Counted from the stretch's first letter, positions 26,608 to 35,692 are shown. The stretch is 64,000 nucleotides of DNA from Bradyrhizobium algeriense (GCF_036924595.1 NZ_JAZHRV010000001.1:992001-1056000); one strand, 5' to 3'. Numbers and translations: made by a program. The notes: generated from the letters alone by a model not told the origin.

Positions 26608-27714
26608 ATGTTTTACTGGCTGATCGAGCTTTCCAACACCGTCCCGGGTTTTGGCATCTTCCGCGGCTTCTTCAACGTGTTTCGCTACATCACCTTCCGC
26701 ACCGGCGGGGCGATGGTGACGGGCGCGCTGTTCGTATTCCTGTTCGGGCCCTGGATCATCGATCATCTGCGGCTCCGGCAGGGCAAGGGCCAGCCGATCC
26801 GCACCGACGGCCCGCAATCGCATCTGATCACCAAGAAGGGCACGCCGACGATGGGCGGGCTGATGATCCTCTCGGGCCTCGTGGTCTCGACGTTGCTGTG
26901 GGCCAATCCGCTCAACCCCTACGTCTGGATCGTGCTGGCGGTGACGCTCGGCTTCGGCTTCGTCGGTTTCTACGACGACTATCTGAAGGTGACGAAACAG
27001 AGCCATAGTGGCTTCGCCGGCAGGCTGCGGCTGTTGATCGAAGCGGTGATCGCGATCGCGGCCTGCTACGCGCTGGTGCGGCTCGGCCGCGATGCGACCT
27101 CGACCTCGCTTGCGGTACCCTTCCTGAAAGACGTGGTGATCAATTTCGGCTGGTTCTTCGTGATCTTCGGCGCGTTCGTCATCGTCGGCGCCGGCAACGC
27201 GGTGAACCTGACCGACGGTCTCGACGGGCTTGCGATCGTGCCGGTCATGATCGCCGCCGCGAGCTTCGGCATGATCTCGTATCTGACCGGCAACGCGGTC
27301 TTCTCGGACTACCTGCAGATCAGATATGTGGCCGGCACCGGCGAGCTCGCGGTGCTGTGCGGCGCGGTGCTTGGCGCCGGCCTCGGATTCCTCTGGTTCA
27401 ATGCGCCGCCGGCTTCGATCTTCATGGGCGACACCGGCTCGCTGGCGCTCGGCGGCATGCTTGGTGCGACGGCGGTTGCGGTCAAGCACGAGATCGTGCT
27501 GGCCGTGATCGGCGGATTGTTCGTGCTGGAAGCCGTCTCCGTGATCGTGCAGGTGGCCTCGTTCAAGCTGACGGGAAAACGCGTGTTCCGGATGGCGCCG
27601 CTGCATCATCATTTCGAGCAGAAGGGCTGGACCGAGCCGCAGATCGTGATCCGGTTCTGGATCATCTCGGTGATGCTGGCGCTGGCCGGCCTCTCCACGT
27701 TGAAGCTGCGGTGA
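26608..27714 (+). CDS. mraY: Phospho-MurNAc-pentapeptide transferase (MraY)
   Basis: 368 aa with ten membrane helices. Family motifs: [11 protein letters not shown], the catalytic DDYLK ([15 protein letters not shown]), [14 protein letters not shown], and the C-terminal [23 protein letters not shown] histidine block (quoted in parts: [12 protein letters not shown]). It transfers phospho-MurNAc-pentapeptide to undecaprenyl phosphate, making lipid I. It is followed by murD 10 bp downstream. Confidence 0.97.
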   Translation: MFYWLIELSNTVPGFGIFRGFFNVFRYITFRTGGAMVTGALFVFLFGPWIIDHLRLRQGKGQPIRTDGPQSHLITKKGTPTMGGLMILSGLVVSTLLWANPLNPYVWIVLAVTLGFGFVGFYDDYLKVTKQSHSGFAGRLRLLIEAVIAIAACYALVRLGRDATSTSLAVPFLKDVVINFGWFFVIFGAFVIVGAGNAVNLTDGLDGLAIVPVMIAAASFGMISYLTGNAVFSDYLQIRYVAGTGELAVLCGAVLGAGLGFLWFNAPPASIFMGDTGSLALGGMLGATAVAVKHEIVLAVIGGLFVLEAVSVIVQVASFKLTGKRVFRMAPLHHHFEQKGWTEPQIVIRFWIISVMLALAGLSTLKLR

Positions 27715-27724
27715 GCCGCGCGCG

Positions 27725-29125
27725 ATGATCCCCGTCACCTCTTTTGCGGGCAAGGCGGTCGCCGTCTTCGGCCTCGGCGGTTCCGGCCTTGCGAGCTGCC
27801 ACGCGCTGAAGGCCGGCGGCGCCGAAGTGATCGCGGGCGACGACTCTGCCGACAATGTCGCCAAAGCGGCGCAGGCCGGTTTCACCACCGCCGATCTGCG
27901 CACGGTGTCGTGGTCGAATTTTGCGGCGCTGATTTTGACGCCCGGCGCGCCGCTCACCCATCCGGCGCCGCATTGGTCGGTGCTGATGGCGCGGCAGGCC
28001 GGCTGTGAGGTGATCGGCGACATCGAATTGTTTTGCCGCGAGCGCCGCCGTCACGCGCCGGACGCGCCGTTCGTTGCCATCACCGGCACCAACGGCAAGT
28101 CGACCACAACAGCGCTGATTGCGCATCTGATGAAGGTCGCCGGCTACGACAGCCAGATGGGCGGCAATATCGGCACCGCGATCCTGTCGCTGGAGCCGCC
28201 GCGCATGGGGCGCGTGCATGTGGTCGAAATGTCGTCGTACCAGATCGATCTGGCGCCTTCGCTCGATCCGTCGGTGGGGATTCTCCTCAATGTCAGCGAA
28301 GACCATATCGACCGCCACGGCACGCTGGAGCATTACGCCGCCGTGAAGGCGCGGCTGGTTGCTGGCGTGCAGCCGAAGGGTACCTCCATCGTCGGCGTCG
28401 ATGACGGCTGGTGCCGCAACATCGCCGACCGGCTCGATCAATCAGGCAAGCGCGTGGTGCGGATCTCCGTGAAGAACCCGCTGCCCGACGGCGTCTACGT
28501 CGAGCGCGAAACCATCGTGCAGGCCTCCGGCGGCGCGCGTCGCGAGATCGCAAGGCTGGGCGGCATCGGTTCGTTGCGCGGCCTGCACAATGCGCAGAAC
28601 GCGGCCTGCGCGTCGGCCTGCGCGCTGGCGATGGGCATCTCGATCGATATTTTGCAAAACGGCCTGCGCAGCTTTCCAGGGCTGGCACACCGCATGGAGC
28701 AGGTGGGACGTCGCGGCAACGTGCTGTTCGTCAACGATTCGAAGGGCACCAACGCCGATGCCGCCGCACACGCGCTGTCGTCCTTTGCCGACATCTTCTG
28801 GATCGCCGGCGGCAAGCCGAAGCAGGGCGGCATCACGGGGCTATCTGAATATTTCCCGCGCATCCGCAAAGCCTATCTGATCGGCGAAGCCGCGCAGGAG
28901 TTTGCGGGGACCCTGGGCGAGCGCGTGCCGCACGAGATTTCGGAGATGTTGGATGTCGCCGTTGCGAATGCCGCACGCGACGCCGAAGCGTCCGGGCTTG
29001 CCGACCCCGTGGTGCTCTTGTCGCCGGCCTGCGCCTCGTTCGACCAGTACCGCAATTTCGAAATCCGCGGCGCCAAGTTCCGCGATTTGGTGACGGCATT
29101 GCCGGGCGTCAAGCCGGTGGTGTGA
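27725..29125 (+). CDS. murD: UDP-MurNAc-L-Ala:D-Glu ligase
   Basis: 466 aa. An N-terminal Rossmann-like domain ([17 protein letters not shown]) is followed by the ATP P-loop [12 protein letters not shown] near residue 120, [12 protein letters not shown] and [13 protein letters not shown]. It adds D-Glu to UDP-MurNAc-L-Ala. In other rhizobial dcw clusters ftsW follows directly; here the next 5.3 kb are occupied by two IS elements and one other gene, beginning only 15 bp after the murD stop. Confidence 0.96.
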   Translation: MIPVTSFAGKAVAVFGLGGSGLASCHALKAGGAEVIAGDDSADNVAKAAQAGFTTADLRTVSWSNFAALILTPGAPLTHPAPHWSVLMARQAGCEVIGDIELFCRERRRHAPDAPFVAITGTNGKSTTTALIAHLMKVAGYDSQMGGNIGTAILSLEPPRMGRVHVVEMSSYQIDLAPSLDPSVGILLNVSEDHIDRHGTLEHYAAVKARLVAGVQPKGTSIVGVDDGWCRNIADRLDQSGKRVVRISVKNPLPDGVYVERETIVQASGGARREIARLGGIGSLRGLHNAQNAACASACALAMGISIDILQNGLRSFPGLAHRMEQVGRRGNVLFVNDSKGTNADAAAHALSSFADIFWIAGGKPKQGGITGLSEYFPRIRKAYLIGEAAQEFAGTLGERVPHEISEMLDVAVANAARDAEASGLADPVVLLSPACASFDQYRNFEIRGAKFRDLVTALPGVKPVV

Positions 29126-29340
29126 GGATGCGGATCGCGTAGGACCTCCTAGGGCTTGGTCAAGGGGCTTTCGTTCTTTGGGTGACAAGCGTAGCGCCGT
29201 GCTCGCCGCCGTCCAGGACGCTTCGCGCCGGCTACGCCGGTGCCGATGGCATCCTGGACAGCGGCTGTGCGCGGCGCTGTTGGGTTCGGCAGGTCGGGAC
29301 GAAGGAATGGTCGCAAGCGGCCGAACAAAGGAATGAGGCT

Positions 29341-30600
29341 TTACGGCGTGGCGACGGTCTGAGCACTCCTCTGGTCTGCCTCATACAGGGTCCGGTGGGT
29401 GAGCGTCGCGCACAGGGCGGAAAGCAAGCGATCAGCCACACCACGCAAAGCACGCGCATGGCCATGGCCGCGCTGCCGCAAGGCGTCGTAGCGTCGCCGA
29501 GCGGCTGCGTCGCGCTGGATGGCGACGCGTGACCAGTGATGGACCGCAGTCTGCAGCCGCTTGTTGCAGGCGAGGCGCCGGATCACGAAGCGTTGCTTGC
29601 CGCTTTGCCGTGTTACCGGAGCAACCCCTGCCAGAGCACGCAAGGCGTGATAATCTCGTGCCTGCAGCGGTTGCGCTGCTTCGGTGAGCAGTGTGGCGAG
29701 AACAATCCTGCCGATTCCCGGCCAGGAGCGCAGGATTGCCACGTCACACTGCTCATGGCTCTGCCCCGACGAGTTCTCCTCATCCTGTGCTGCGAGGCTG
29801 TCGCAAAGGCCGTCCAGGGCGGCGCCGGCTTCCTTGATCTGCTGATTGATCAGGTGCATGCGCGCCACAAGACTGCGGATATGGACGCACGCGGCCTCCC
29901 TGGTACCTGGTGCGACGAACAAGGCCGCCTTGCGCAAGGTCTGCAGCACGGTGGTGGCGTCGAGACGGCGGATGCGATGCTCCTTGAGGATGCGCGCAAT
30001 CGCCTTCTCCGATACCTTGGCGGCCGCAGCGGGGGTCGGCACCTTCTGCCACAGCGCCAGGAACCAATCATCTGCGACATCGTCGGTCAGTTCGGCCGCT
30101 TGCGGATAATAACGCCATAGCTGCTGGCGCAGGCGATTGGCCAGACGCGTCCGTTCCTGCAGCAGTTCATCCATAAGGCGCGACCACTCGCGCAGTTCGA
30201 TCACCGTCGGATCGTCGGTGGCAAGCTGCCGGAAGGCTTTCCGATCGGTGCGCAACGAGTCGCCGAGGACAAGAGCGTCACGGCTGTCATCCTTGGCGCC
30301 TGCGACCGTGAAGCGATCACGGAAGCGATCGAGTTGCTTGGGATTGATGGCAAAGACCGTAAACCCGTGCTCGAGCAGCATCTCCACCACGGGACCGTGC
30401 GGCATCTCGATCGCGACGGCGATCCGCCCCGGCGCGGCCTTGGTCTTCTCAAGCAGCCAGTCTCGCAGCTCCGTCAAGCCGGCTCCGCCATGGACGAACT
30501 CCCGCTCGCCCACGCGTCTTCCTTCGGCATCCAACAGGCAAACGCGATGGTTCTGCGTTGCCCAGTCGATCCCGACAAACCAATGCACATCCTCGACCAT
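29341..30600 (-). CDS. IS110-family transposase (DEDD recombinase), left copy
   Basis: 419 aa. The N-terminal RuvC-like DEDD domain shows FVGIDWATQNHRV (first Asp), AVAIEMPHGPV (Glu) and AGAKDDSRDALVL (Asp pair). The C-terminal Transposase_20 domain contains ILRSWPGIGRIVLATLL and RALAGVAPVTRQSGK, with the Ser-bearing segment typical of IS110. The reading frame is intact, so the enzyme may be active. It is about 88% identical by eye to the right copy, so the two are not a fresh duplication. IS110 recombinases use a bridge RNA from the element's own end. Confidence 0.93.
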   Translation of the reverse strand: MVEDVHWFVGIDWATQNHRVCLLDAEGRRVGEREFVHGGAGLTELRDWLLEKTKAAPGRIAVAIEMPHGPVVEMLLEHGFTVFAINPKQLDRFRDRFTVAGAKDDSRDALVLGDSLRTDRKAFRQLATDDPTVIELREWSRLMDELLQERTRLANRLRQQLWRYYPQAAELTDDVADDWFLALWQKVPTPAAAAKVSEKAIARILKEHRIRRLDATTVLQTLRKAALFVAPGTREAACVHIRSLVARMHLINQQIKEAGAALDGLCDSLAAQDEENSSGQSHEQCDVAILRSWPGIGRIVLATLLTEAAQPLQARDYHALRALAGVAPVTRQSGKQRFVIRRLACNKRLQTAVHHWSRVAIQRDAAARRRYDALRQRGHGHARALRGVADRLLSALCATLTHRTLYEADQRSAQTVATP

Positions 30601-30824
30601 TGCTCGACCTCCTCGCTTGCGAAGCGGGCCACTGCGATCCCGATCGATCCCTGTACTGGCGCTCTTGGCGCAAACCTCCTAGTGGATCTCGATCGCAGCC
30701 GCTCCACCGGGGCGCGGGTCCTACGCAGGTGCTCATGGCACAGATGGGTCAGGCGGCTCCCGGCGGATCGGCCCGTGCGACCAGTCTACATCTCCAGACT
30801 AGTGCCGAACGCTCAAAAGGGTAC
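30601..30824 (-). ncRNA. Candidate bridge RNA of left IS110 copy
   Basis: This 224-nt leader precedes the recombinase gene. Read in transposase sense, a first loop region carries ACCCATC (30743-30749) and GCGTAGG (30720-30726). They match the left and right arms of the REP target ACCCAT-CCT-ACGC. A second region carries CTAGGAGGT (30674-30682) and GTACAGG (30650-30656). They match the element's own right end and the complement of its left end, with a GCGC/GCGC hairpin between. This is the target loop plus donor loop layout of the IS621 bridge RNA. Exact ends are not known. Confidence 0.6.
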
Positions 30825-30898
30825 AGGATGGGTAGAGCGCAGCGAAACCCATCGCTGCGGTGCCGGTGATGGGTTTCGCTGCGCTCTACCCATCCTAC
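30825..30898. repeat. REP-like palindrome flanking the left IS
   Basis: AGGATGGGTAGAGCGCAGCG on the left is mirrored by CGCTGCGCTCTACCCATCCT on the right. The left edge is the IS insertion point. It lies 27 bp upstream of the DUF5107-like gene. Confidence 0.8.
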
Positions 30899-30924
30899 AT
30901 CCTGCTCCTTCGAGGGCGTCGTAA

Positions 30925-32373
30925 ATGGCAATTCATGCTCCCTCACGTAACCTTGTTCGTTTCTCGGTTGCGGTGCTTTCGGCGACCGTTGCGCTTCATG
31001 CCGTCGCAGGTACGGCTTCGCTGGCGTCTGATGGCGTGTCGCTCAGGGAGTCGACGATTTCGTGGAGCACTGTCAAATACGCGACCTCTGCGGAGAACGG
31101 ATTCGTCGGCGGGTCGCTCGACAAGAAGACCATCGTCGATCGCACGTTCAAGACCCACGTGCTCGAGAATCGTTATCTGAAGGTAACGCTCGTGCCCGAA
31201 TTCGGCGGTCGCATTCTTTCCATCGTCTACAAGCCGACCGGCCACGAACAACTTTATCGCAACGAGGTCGGCGTCCCCTATGGCATGAGCGCCGGCGTCT
31301 TTTATTACGACTGGCTGATGGTGTATGGCGGCATCTTCCCAACCTTCCCGGATCCCGAGCACGGCAGGACGTGGCTGAAGCCGTGGGATTTCAAGGTCGT
31401 GAAGGAGAGCGCCGGCGAAGTGACGGTGTCGATGTCGATTAAAGATGATTTCGCGTATCCCGCAGCGCCGACGCAGTTTTTCAAGGAGGTGACGGGTATC
31501 GAAGCGACTTACTACGTCACGCTGAAAGCCGACCGCGCCGCGCTCGATGCGCGCGTGGTGCTGAGAAATCCGCAAGCCCGGACGATCGACTACGAGTACT
31601 GGACGTGCACGACGCTCGCGCCGGGATCGGACCCGAACAACCCCAAGACGACCGGCGGCGCCGAGATCATCGCGCCGATCCAGGCCTACAGCACGCCCCG
31701 CTGGTCGGCCAATCTGTCCGAAGGCGACGAGAGTGCAGGCGCGGGCAGGAGCCGTTTCGAAAAACTGCGCCACTTCAGGAACTGGCCGACGATGGGCATC
31801 GCATACGCGGCGCCCGATATGCAGGGCGGGAATTTCTGGGGTGTGATCAACCACGACAACGAGGAGGGGATCATCCGCATCGCCGACAACACGGTCACAC
31901 CGGGCCTGAAGATGTGGACGTGGGGATTTCCGTCGTTCACGAACGAAACGGACGCCCGCAAGGACCCGAACGAAGCGCGGCCCTACGTCGAATTGTGGGC
32001 GGGCGTGTCGGACCAGTTTTTCCACCGCGCCCAGCTGCCCGCGCAGGGAGAGGTATCTATCCCGGAGACCTACAGCCCGACCGTCGGCATGAGCAATGTG
32101 ACGGCCGCGAACGAGAATATCCTGATCAATCTCTCGGCTGAGGCAGCGAGCGTGAATCTTCAGTTCTTCAGTATCGAACCGGCCATGCTGTTGCGCGTCA
32201 GGTTGAGACGCGGCGATGCGATATTGTTCAACGACGCCGTGACAGCCGACCCGAAAAACGGAAATCGCATTTCCGTAGGGGTTCCCGCCGGCGGCAGCGG
32301 CGAGCAGGTGCGGCTGACGATCACGACCCCGGAAGGCAAAGAGCTGATCGCGGCCGAGACAAAGATAAAGTGA
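30925..32373 (+). CDS. Exported DUF5107-like (aldose-mutarotase-fold) protein
   Basis: 482 aa with a signal peptide (hydrophobic 12-30, likely cleaved near TASLAS). The core resembles DUF5107: ENRYLKVTLVPEFGGRILS, GHEQLYRNEVGVPYG, YDWLMVYGGIFPTFPDPEHG and RTIDYEYWTCTTLAPG. Such domains have the galactose-mutarotase-like beta-sandwich and are linked to carbohydrate processing. No TPR part, often fused to it, is present. It is the only non-IS gene between murD and ftsW, bounded by REP-like palindromes. A periplasmic sugar-related role is inferred; no catalytic residues can be named. Confidence 0.7.
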   Translation: MAIHAPSRNLVRFSVAVLSATVALHAVAGTASLASDGVSLRESTISWSTVKYATSAENGFVGGSLDKKTIVDRTFKTHVLENRYLKVTLVPEFGGRILSIVYKPTGHEQLYRNEVGVPYGMSAGVFYYDWLMVYGGIFPTFPDPEHGRTWLKPWDFKVVKESAGEVTVSMSIKDDFAYPAAPTQFFKEVTGIEATYYVTLKADRAALDARVVLRNPQARTIDYEYWTCTTLAPGSDPNNPKTTGGAEIIAPIQAYSTPRWSANLSEGDESAGAGRSRFEKLRHFRNWPTMGIAYAAPDMQGGNFWGVINHDNEEGIIRIADNTVTPGLKMWTWGFPSFTNETDARKDPNEARPYVELWAGVSDQFFHRAQLPAQGEVSIPETYSPTVGMSNVTAANENILINLSAEAASVNLQFFSIEPAMLLRVRLRRGDAILFNDAVTADPKNGNRISVGVPAGGSGEQVRLTITTPEGKELIAAETKIK

Positions 32374-32471
32374 ATGGTTGCCAACCGGAAATCGGGCGTT
32401 TCGGTGCCGTTGCGAAACCGATCACCTCATAAACGCCAATTGATAGGTTCGCTCGCTCCGTCCAAAGAGCT

Positions 32472-32573
32472 GTCGTCACCCGCGAAGGCGGGTGATCCAG
32501 TATTCCAGAGGCGTCAGCGATAGAACCGAAATGCCGCGGCGTACTGGATACCCGCCTTCGCGGGTATGACGAC
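32472..32573. repeat. REP-like palindrome (GTCGTCACCCGCGAAGGCGGG type)
   Basis: GTCGTCACCCGCGAAGGCGG and the mirrored CCGCCTTCGCGGGTATGACGAC frame a CCAGTATTCCAGAGGCG/CGCCGCGGTATTT-like centre (quoted loosely; the exact shared centre is TCCAGTATTCCAGAGGCG). The same family occurs at 56222-56321 and, diverged, at 36819-36906. Confidence 0.75.
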
Positions 32574-32658
32574 TACTCGTGAGGAGCCACTACGCTGTCA
32601 TAAATGATAATGGTCCTCATTAACGCTTTCTCGACGCTGGCCATTTCTCAACCAAACT

Positions 32659-32689
32659 TGATGGGTATCGCTTTCGCTCCACCCATCCT
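32659..32689. repeat. REP-like half element at the right IS insertion point
   Basis: TGATGGGTATCGC followed by GCTCCACCCATCCT matches the 3' half of the palindrome at 58675-58794. The right IS follows immediately after CCT (32687-32689), and its far end is again CCT followed by ACGC. Confidence 0.65.
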
Positions 32690-32914
32690 GTACCCTTCTG
32701 GCGTTCGGCACCAGTCGTTGATGTAGACTGGCTGCACGGGCCGATCTGCCGGGAGCTGCCTGACCCACCCGTGCTATGAGCCACCTTCGTAGGACCTGCG
32801 CCCCGGTGGAGCGGCTGCGATCAATATCCACTAGGAGGTTTGCGCCAAGAGCGCCAGTACAGGGATCGATCGGGATCGCAGTGGGCCCGCTTTGAGAAGC
32901 GAGGAGGTCCAGTA
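32690..32914 (+). ncRNA. Candidate bridge RNA of right IS110 copy
   Basis: 225-nt leader. The donor-loop signals are exact: CTAGGAGGT at 32831-32839 equals the last bases of the element's right end (34361-34369), and GTACAGG at 32857-32863 is the complement of CCTGTAC at the left junction. GCGC-CAAGA-GCGC forms a hairpin between them. The target-loop candidates are ACCCAC (32763-32768, one mismatch to ACCCAT) and CGTAGG (32788-32793, complement of CCTACG at the target). Mature ends are unknown. Confidence 0.6.
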
Positions 32915-34174
32915 ATGGTTGAGGATGTGCGTTGGTTTGTCGGGATCGATTGGGCAACACAGAGCCACCGCGTTTGCCTGCTTGATAGCGAAGGAGGACG
33001 CATGGGCGAGCGGGAGTTCGCCCATGGCGGAGCCGGACTGATGGAACTGCGAGATTGGTTGCTGCAGAAGACCGGGGCTGCGCCGGGGCAGATCGCCGTC
33101 GCGATCGAGATGCCGCATGGTCCCGTGGTGGAGATGCTGCTCGAGCACGGGTTTGTGGTCTTTGCCATCAATCCCAAGCAGCTCGATCGTTTCCGCGATC
33201 GCTTCACAGTCGCAGGCGCCAAGGATGACAGCCGAGACGCCCTTGTCCTTGGAGACTCACTGCGTACCGATCGGAAAGCCTTCCGGCAGCTTGCGATCGA
33301 CAATCCGGTGGTGATCGAGCTGCGCGAGTGGTCGCGCCTCGTGGACGAGTTGCAGCAGGAACGGACGCGTCTGGCCAATCGTCTGCGTCAGCAGCTGTGG
33401 CGCTACTATCCGCAGGCGACCGAACTAGCCGATGATGTCGGGGACGACTGGTTCCTGGCGCTGTGGCAAAAGGTGCCGACCCCCGCCGCCGCCGCGAAGG
33501 TAACGGAGAAGACGGTTGCGCGCATCCTCAAGGACCACCGCATCCGGCGTCTCGATGCCGCCACCGTGCTGCAGACCTTGCGCAAGACGGCCTTGTTCGT
33601 CGCCCCAGGCACGACGGAGGCCGCTTGCGTGCATATCCGCAGTCTCGCGGCGCGCATGCACCTGGTCAATCAGCAGATCAAGGAAGCCCACAACGCCCTG
33701 GACGGCCTCTGCGCCGGGCTCGCGGCACCGGACGAGGAGAGCCCGTCGGGGCAGAGCCGTGAGCAGTGTGACGTGGCAATCCTTCGCTCCTGGCCGGGAA
33801 TCGGCAGGATTGTTCTCGCCACACTGCTCACCGAGGCAGCGCAGCCGCTGCAGGCCCGAGATTATCACGCCTTGCGTGCGCTGGCAGGGGTTGCTCCGGT
33901 GACGCGGCAAAGCGGCAAACAACGCTTCGTGATCCGCCGCCACGCCTGCAACAGGAGGCTGCAGACCGCCGTTCATCATTGGTCGCGCGTTGCCATCCAG
34001 CACGATGCTGCCGCGCGGCGCCGCTATGATGCCTTGCGGCAGCGCGGCCACGGCCATGCACGTGCGTTGCGTAGCGTGGGCGATCGCCTGCTCTCGGCTC
34101 TATGCTCGACCCTCAAGAGCCGGACCCTGTATGATGCCAACCGCGGGAGTTCGCAGATCTCCGTCAAACAGTAA
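32915..34174 (+). CDS. IS110-family transposase (DEDD recombinase), right copy
   Basis: 419 aa from ATG 32915, with GAGGAGG 7-8 bp upstream; the longer frame runs into the bridge-RNA region. It has the same DEDD domain (FVGIDWATQSHRV, AVAIEMPHGPV, AGAKDDSRDALVL) and Transposase_20 domain (RSWPGIGRIVLATLL) as the left copy, with scattered substitutions and a different C-terminal 15 residues. The frame is intact. Divergence from the left copy means separate arrival, or an old pair. Confidence 0.93.
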   Translation: MVEDVRWFVGIDWATQSHRVCLLDSEGGRMGEREFAHGGAGLMELRDWLLQKTGAAPGQIAVAIEMPHGPVVEMLLEHGFVVFAINPKQLDRFRDRFTVAGAKDDSRDALVLGDSLRTDRKAFRQLAIDNPVVIELREWSRLVDELQQERTRLANRLRQQLWRYYPQATELADDVGDDWFLALWQKVPTPAAAAKVTEKTVARILKDHRIRRLDAATVLQTLRKTALFVAPGTTEAACVHIRSLAARMHLVNQQIKEAHNALDGLCAGLAAPDEESPSGQSREQCDVAILRSWPGIGRIVLATLLTEAAQPLQARDYHALRALAGVAPVTRQSGKQRFVIRRHACNRRLQTAVHHWSRVAIQHDAAARRRYDALRQRGHGHARALRSVGDRLLSALCSTLKSRTLYDANRGSSQISVKQ

Positions 34175-34411
34175 GCCTCATTCCTTGGTTCGGCCGCTTG
34201 CGACCATTCCTTCGTCCCGACCTGCCGAACCCGACAGCGACGCGCGCAGACGCTGTCCAGGATGCCATCGGCACCGGCGTAGCCGGCGCGGAGCGTCCTG
34301 GACGGCGGCGAGCACGGCGCTACGCTCGTCATTCAAGGACGCCCAGCTCCTTGACGAAAGCTAGGAGGTCCTACGCACCGTCGCCCGATCCCTCAAAAGT
34401 TACCGTCCCCA

Positions 34412-34427
34412 TTAACCCCCCGTAAAC
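34412..34427. promoter_or_regulatory. Near-consensus CtrA box before ftsW
   Basis: TTAA-N7-TAAA followed by C, one base from TTAA-N7-TTAA. It lies 40 bp inside from the right IS end and about 50 bp before ftsW, so the IS left it intact. CtrA binding is inferred. Confidence 0.35.
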
Positions 34428-34475
34428 CATCCTGCTCCACCAATGGGCGTTACCTCTGCCATTTTGGGGACGCCC

Positions 34476-35627
34476 ATGCTCGCCCGTGACCAACGCACGC
34501 CGTTTTCGGACTGGTGGTGGACCGTGGATAAGCTGCTGCTCGGCGCGATCATGGCGCTGATGCTGGGTGGCGTCATCCTGTCGCTCGCGGCGAGCCCGCC
34601 GGTGGCGACGCGGATCGGGCTCGATCCCTTCCATTTCTTCGGCCGGCACGTGCTGTTCCTGTTGCCGTCCTTGATGGTGCTGATCGGGGTGTCGTTCCTG
34701 TCACCCAAGCACATCCGCCGCCTCGCGTTGCTGGTGTTCGTGGTCTCGATCCTGCTGATCGTGGCGACGCTTGTCTTCGGCGCCGAGGTGAAGGGATCGC
34801 GGCGCTGGATCACGCTGCTCGGCGTCAACATCCAGGCCTCCGAATCCGCCAAGCCTGCCTTCGTGGTGATGGCGGCGTGGCTGTTTGCGGAATCGACCAA
34901 GCGGCCGGAAATGCCGGCGACGTCGATGGCGATCGTGCTGTTGCTGACGCTGGTGGCGCTGCTGGTGATGGAACCGGATTTCGGCCAGACCATGCTGATC
35001 CTGATGGTGTGGGGCGCGCTGTTCTTCATCGCGGGCATGCGGATGATCTGGGTGGCCGGCCTTGCCGGCGTCGCGGCGGCCGGATTGTTCGGCGCCTATC
35101 TTCTGGTCCCGCACGTCGCGGGCCGCATCAAGCGCTTCATCAATCCGGCCTCCGGCGACACCTTCCAGGTCGACATGGCAATGGAAGCCTTCTGGAACGG
35201 CGGCTGGTTCGGCCTCGGACCCGGCGAGGGCATTGCAAAACGCAGCCTGCCGGACAGTCATACCGACTTCGTGTTCGCGGTGGCCGCCGAAGAGTTCGGC
35301 ATCATCCTGTGCCTGGCGCTAGTTTCGCTGTTCGCCTTCGTCGTGATCCGGACGCTGACACGCGCCTATTCGAGCGAGGACATGTTCGCGCGCTTTGCGG
35401 CGTCGGGGCTTGCGATCCTGTTCGGCGTGCAGGCCGCGATCAACATGGCCGTCAATCTGCAACTGATACCTGCCAAGGGCATGACGCTGCCCTTCATCTC
35501 CTATGGCGGCTCGTCGATCATCTCGCTGGCTTACGGCGTCGGCATGATGCTGGCGCTGACACGGCAACGCCCGCGTACCGAGGTGGAATCGATGAACGCG
35601 GCCGGCGTGTCGCGCGGTTACGCCTAG
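34476..35627 (+). CDS. ftsW: Septal peptidoglycan glycosyltransferase FtsW
   Basis: 383 aa from ATG 34476 (GGGGAC just upstream; MLARDQRTPFSDWWW fits the family better than the 11-residue extension from 34443). A SEDS protein with about ten helices: FGAEVKGSRRWI, EPDFGQTMLI, DTFQVDMAMEAFWNGGWFGLGPGEG (quoted in part: WNGGWFGLGPGEG), LPDSHTDFVFAVAAEEFG and LPFISYGGSSI. It polymerises lipid II at the septum with FtsI. The two IS elements separate it from murD, so it needs its own promoter. Confidence 0.95.
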   Translation: MLARDQRTPFSDWWWTVDKLLLGAIMALMLGGVILSLAASPPVATRIGLDPFHFFGRHVLFLLPSLMVLIGVSFLSPKHIRRLALLVFVVSILLIVATLVFGAEVKGSRRWITLLGVNIQASESAKPAFVVMAAWLFAESTKRPEMPATSMAIVLLLTLVALLVMEPDFGQTMLILMVWGALFFIAGMRMIWVAGLAGVAAAGLFGAYLLVPHVAGRIKRFINPASGDTFQVDMAMEAFWNGGWFGLGPGEGIAKRSLPDSHTDFVFAVAAEEFGIILCLALVSLFAFVVIRTLTRAYSSEDMFARFAASGLAILFGVQAAINMAVNLQLIPAKGMTLPFISYGGSSIISLAYGVGMMLALTRQRPRTEVESMNAAGVSRGYA

Positions 35628-35692
35628 AACCTCATCGATTCTGAAAACGCTATGGGGCGTGACTAGCCTCGCCGCGTCGGCTATTTGAAGCC

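Larger units (their letters stand above)
29141..30824 (-). mobile_element. IS110-family insertion sequence, left copy (1684 bp)
   Basis: The boundaries come from comparing both copies and an uninterrupted REP-like palindrome. AGG occurs at both junctions (29141-29143 and 30825-30827) and joining the flanks restores a GCGTAGGATGGGTAGAG palindrome edge. The element has one DEDD recombinase gene, 200 bp downstream and 224 bp upstream non-coding sequence. It has no terminal inverted repeats, as usual for IS110. It lies 15 bp after murD and faces back into it. Confidence 0.85.
32690..34372 (+). mobile_element. IS110-family insertion sequence, right copy (1683 bp)
   Basis: Inserted into the REP-like half element: CCT at 32687-32689 and again at 34370-34372. 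Its length is within one base of the left copy, which supports both sets of boundaries. It is in the opposite orientation to the left copy, and 1865 bp lie between them. A palindromic GTCCAGGA...TCCTGGAC segment (34255-34304) lies in the 3' non-coding end. Confidence 0.85.

Noticed and set aside
29141..34372. Composite transposon carrying the DUF5107-like gene
   Set aside because: The two IS copies differ by about 12% in protein and each has its own REP target, so independent insertions explain the layout better.
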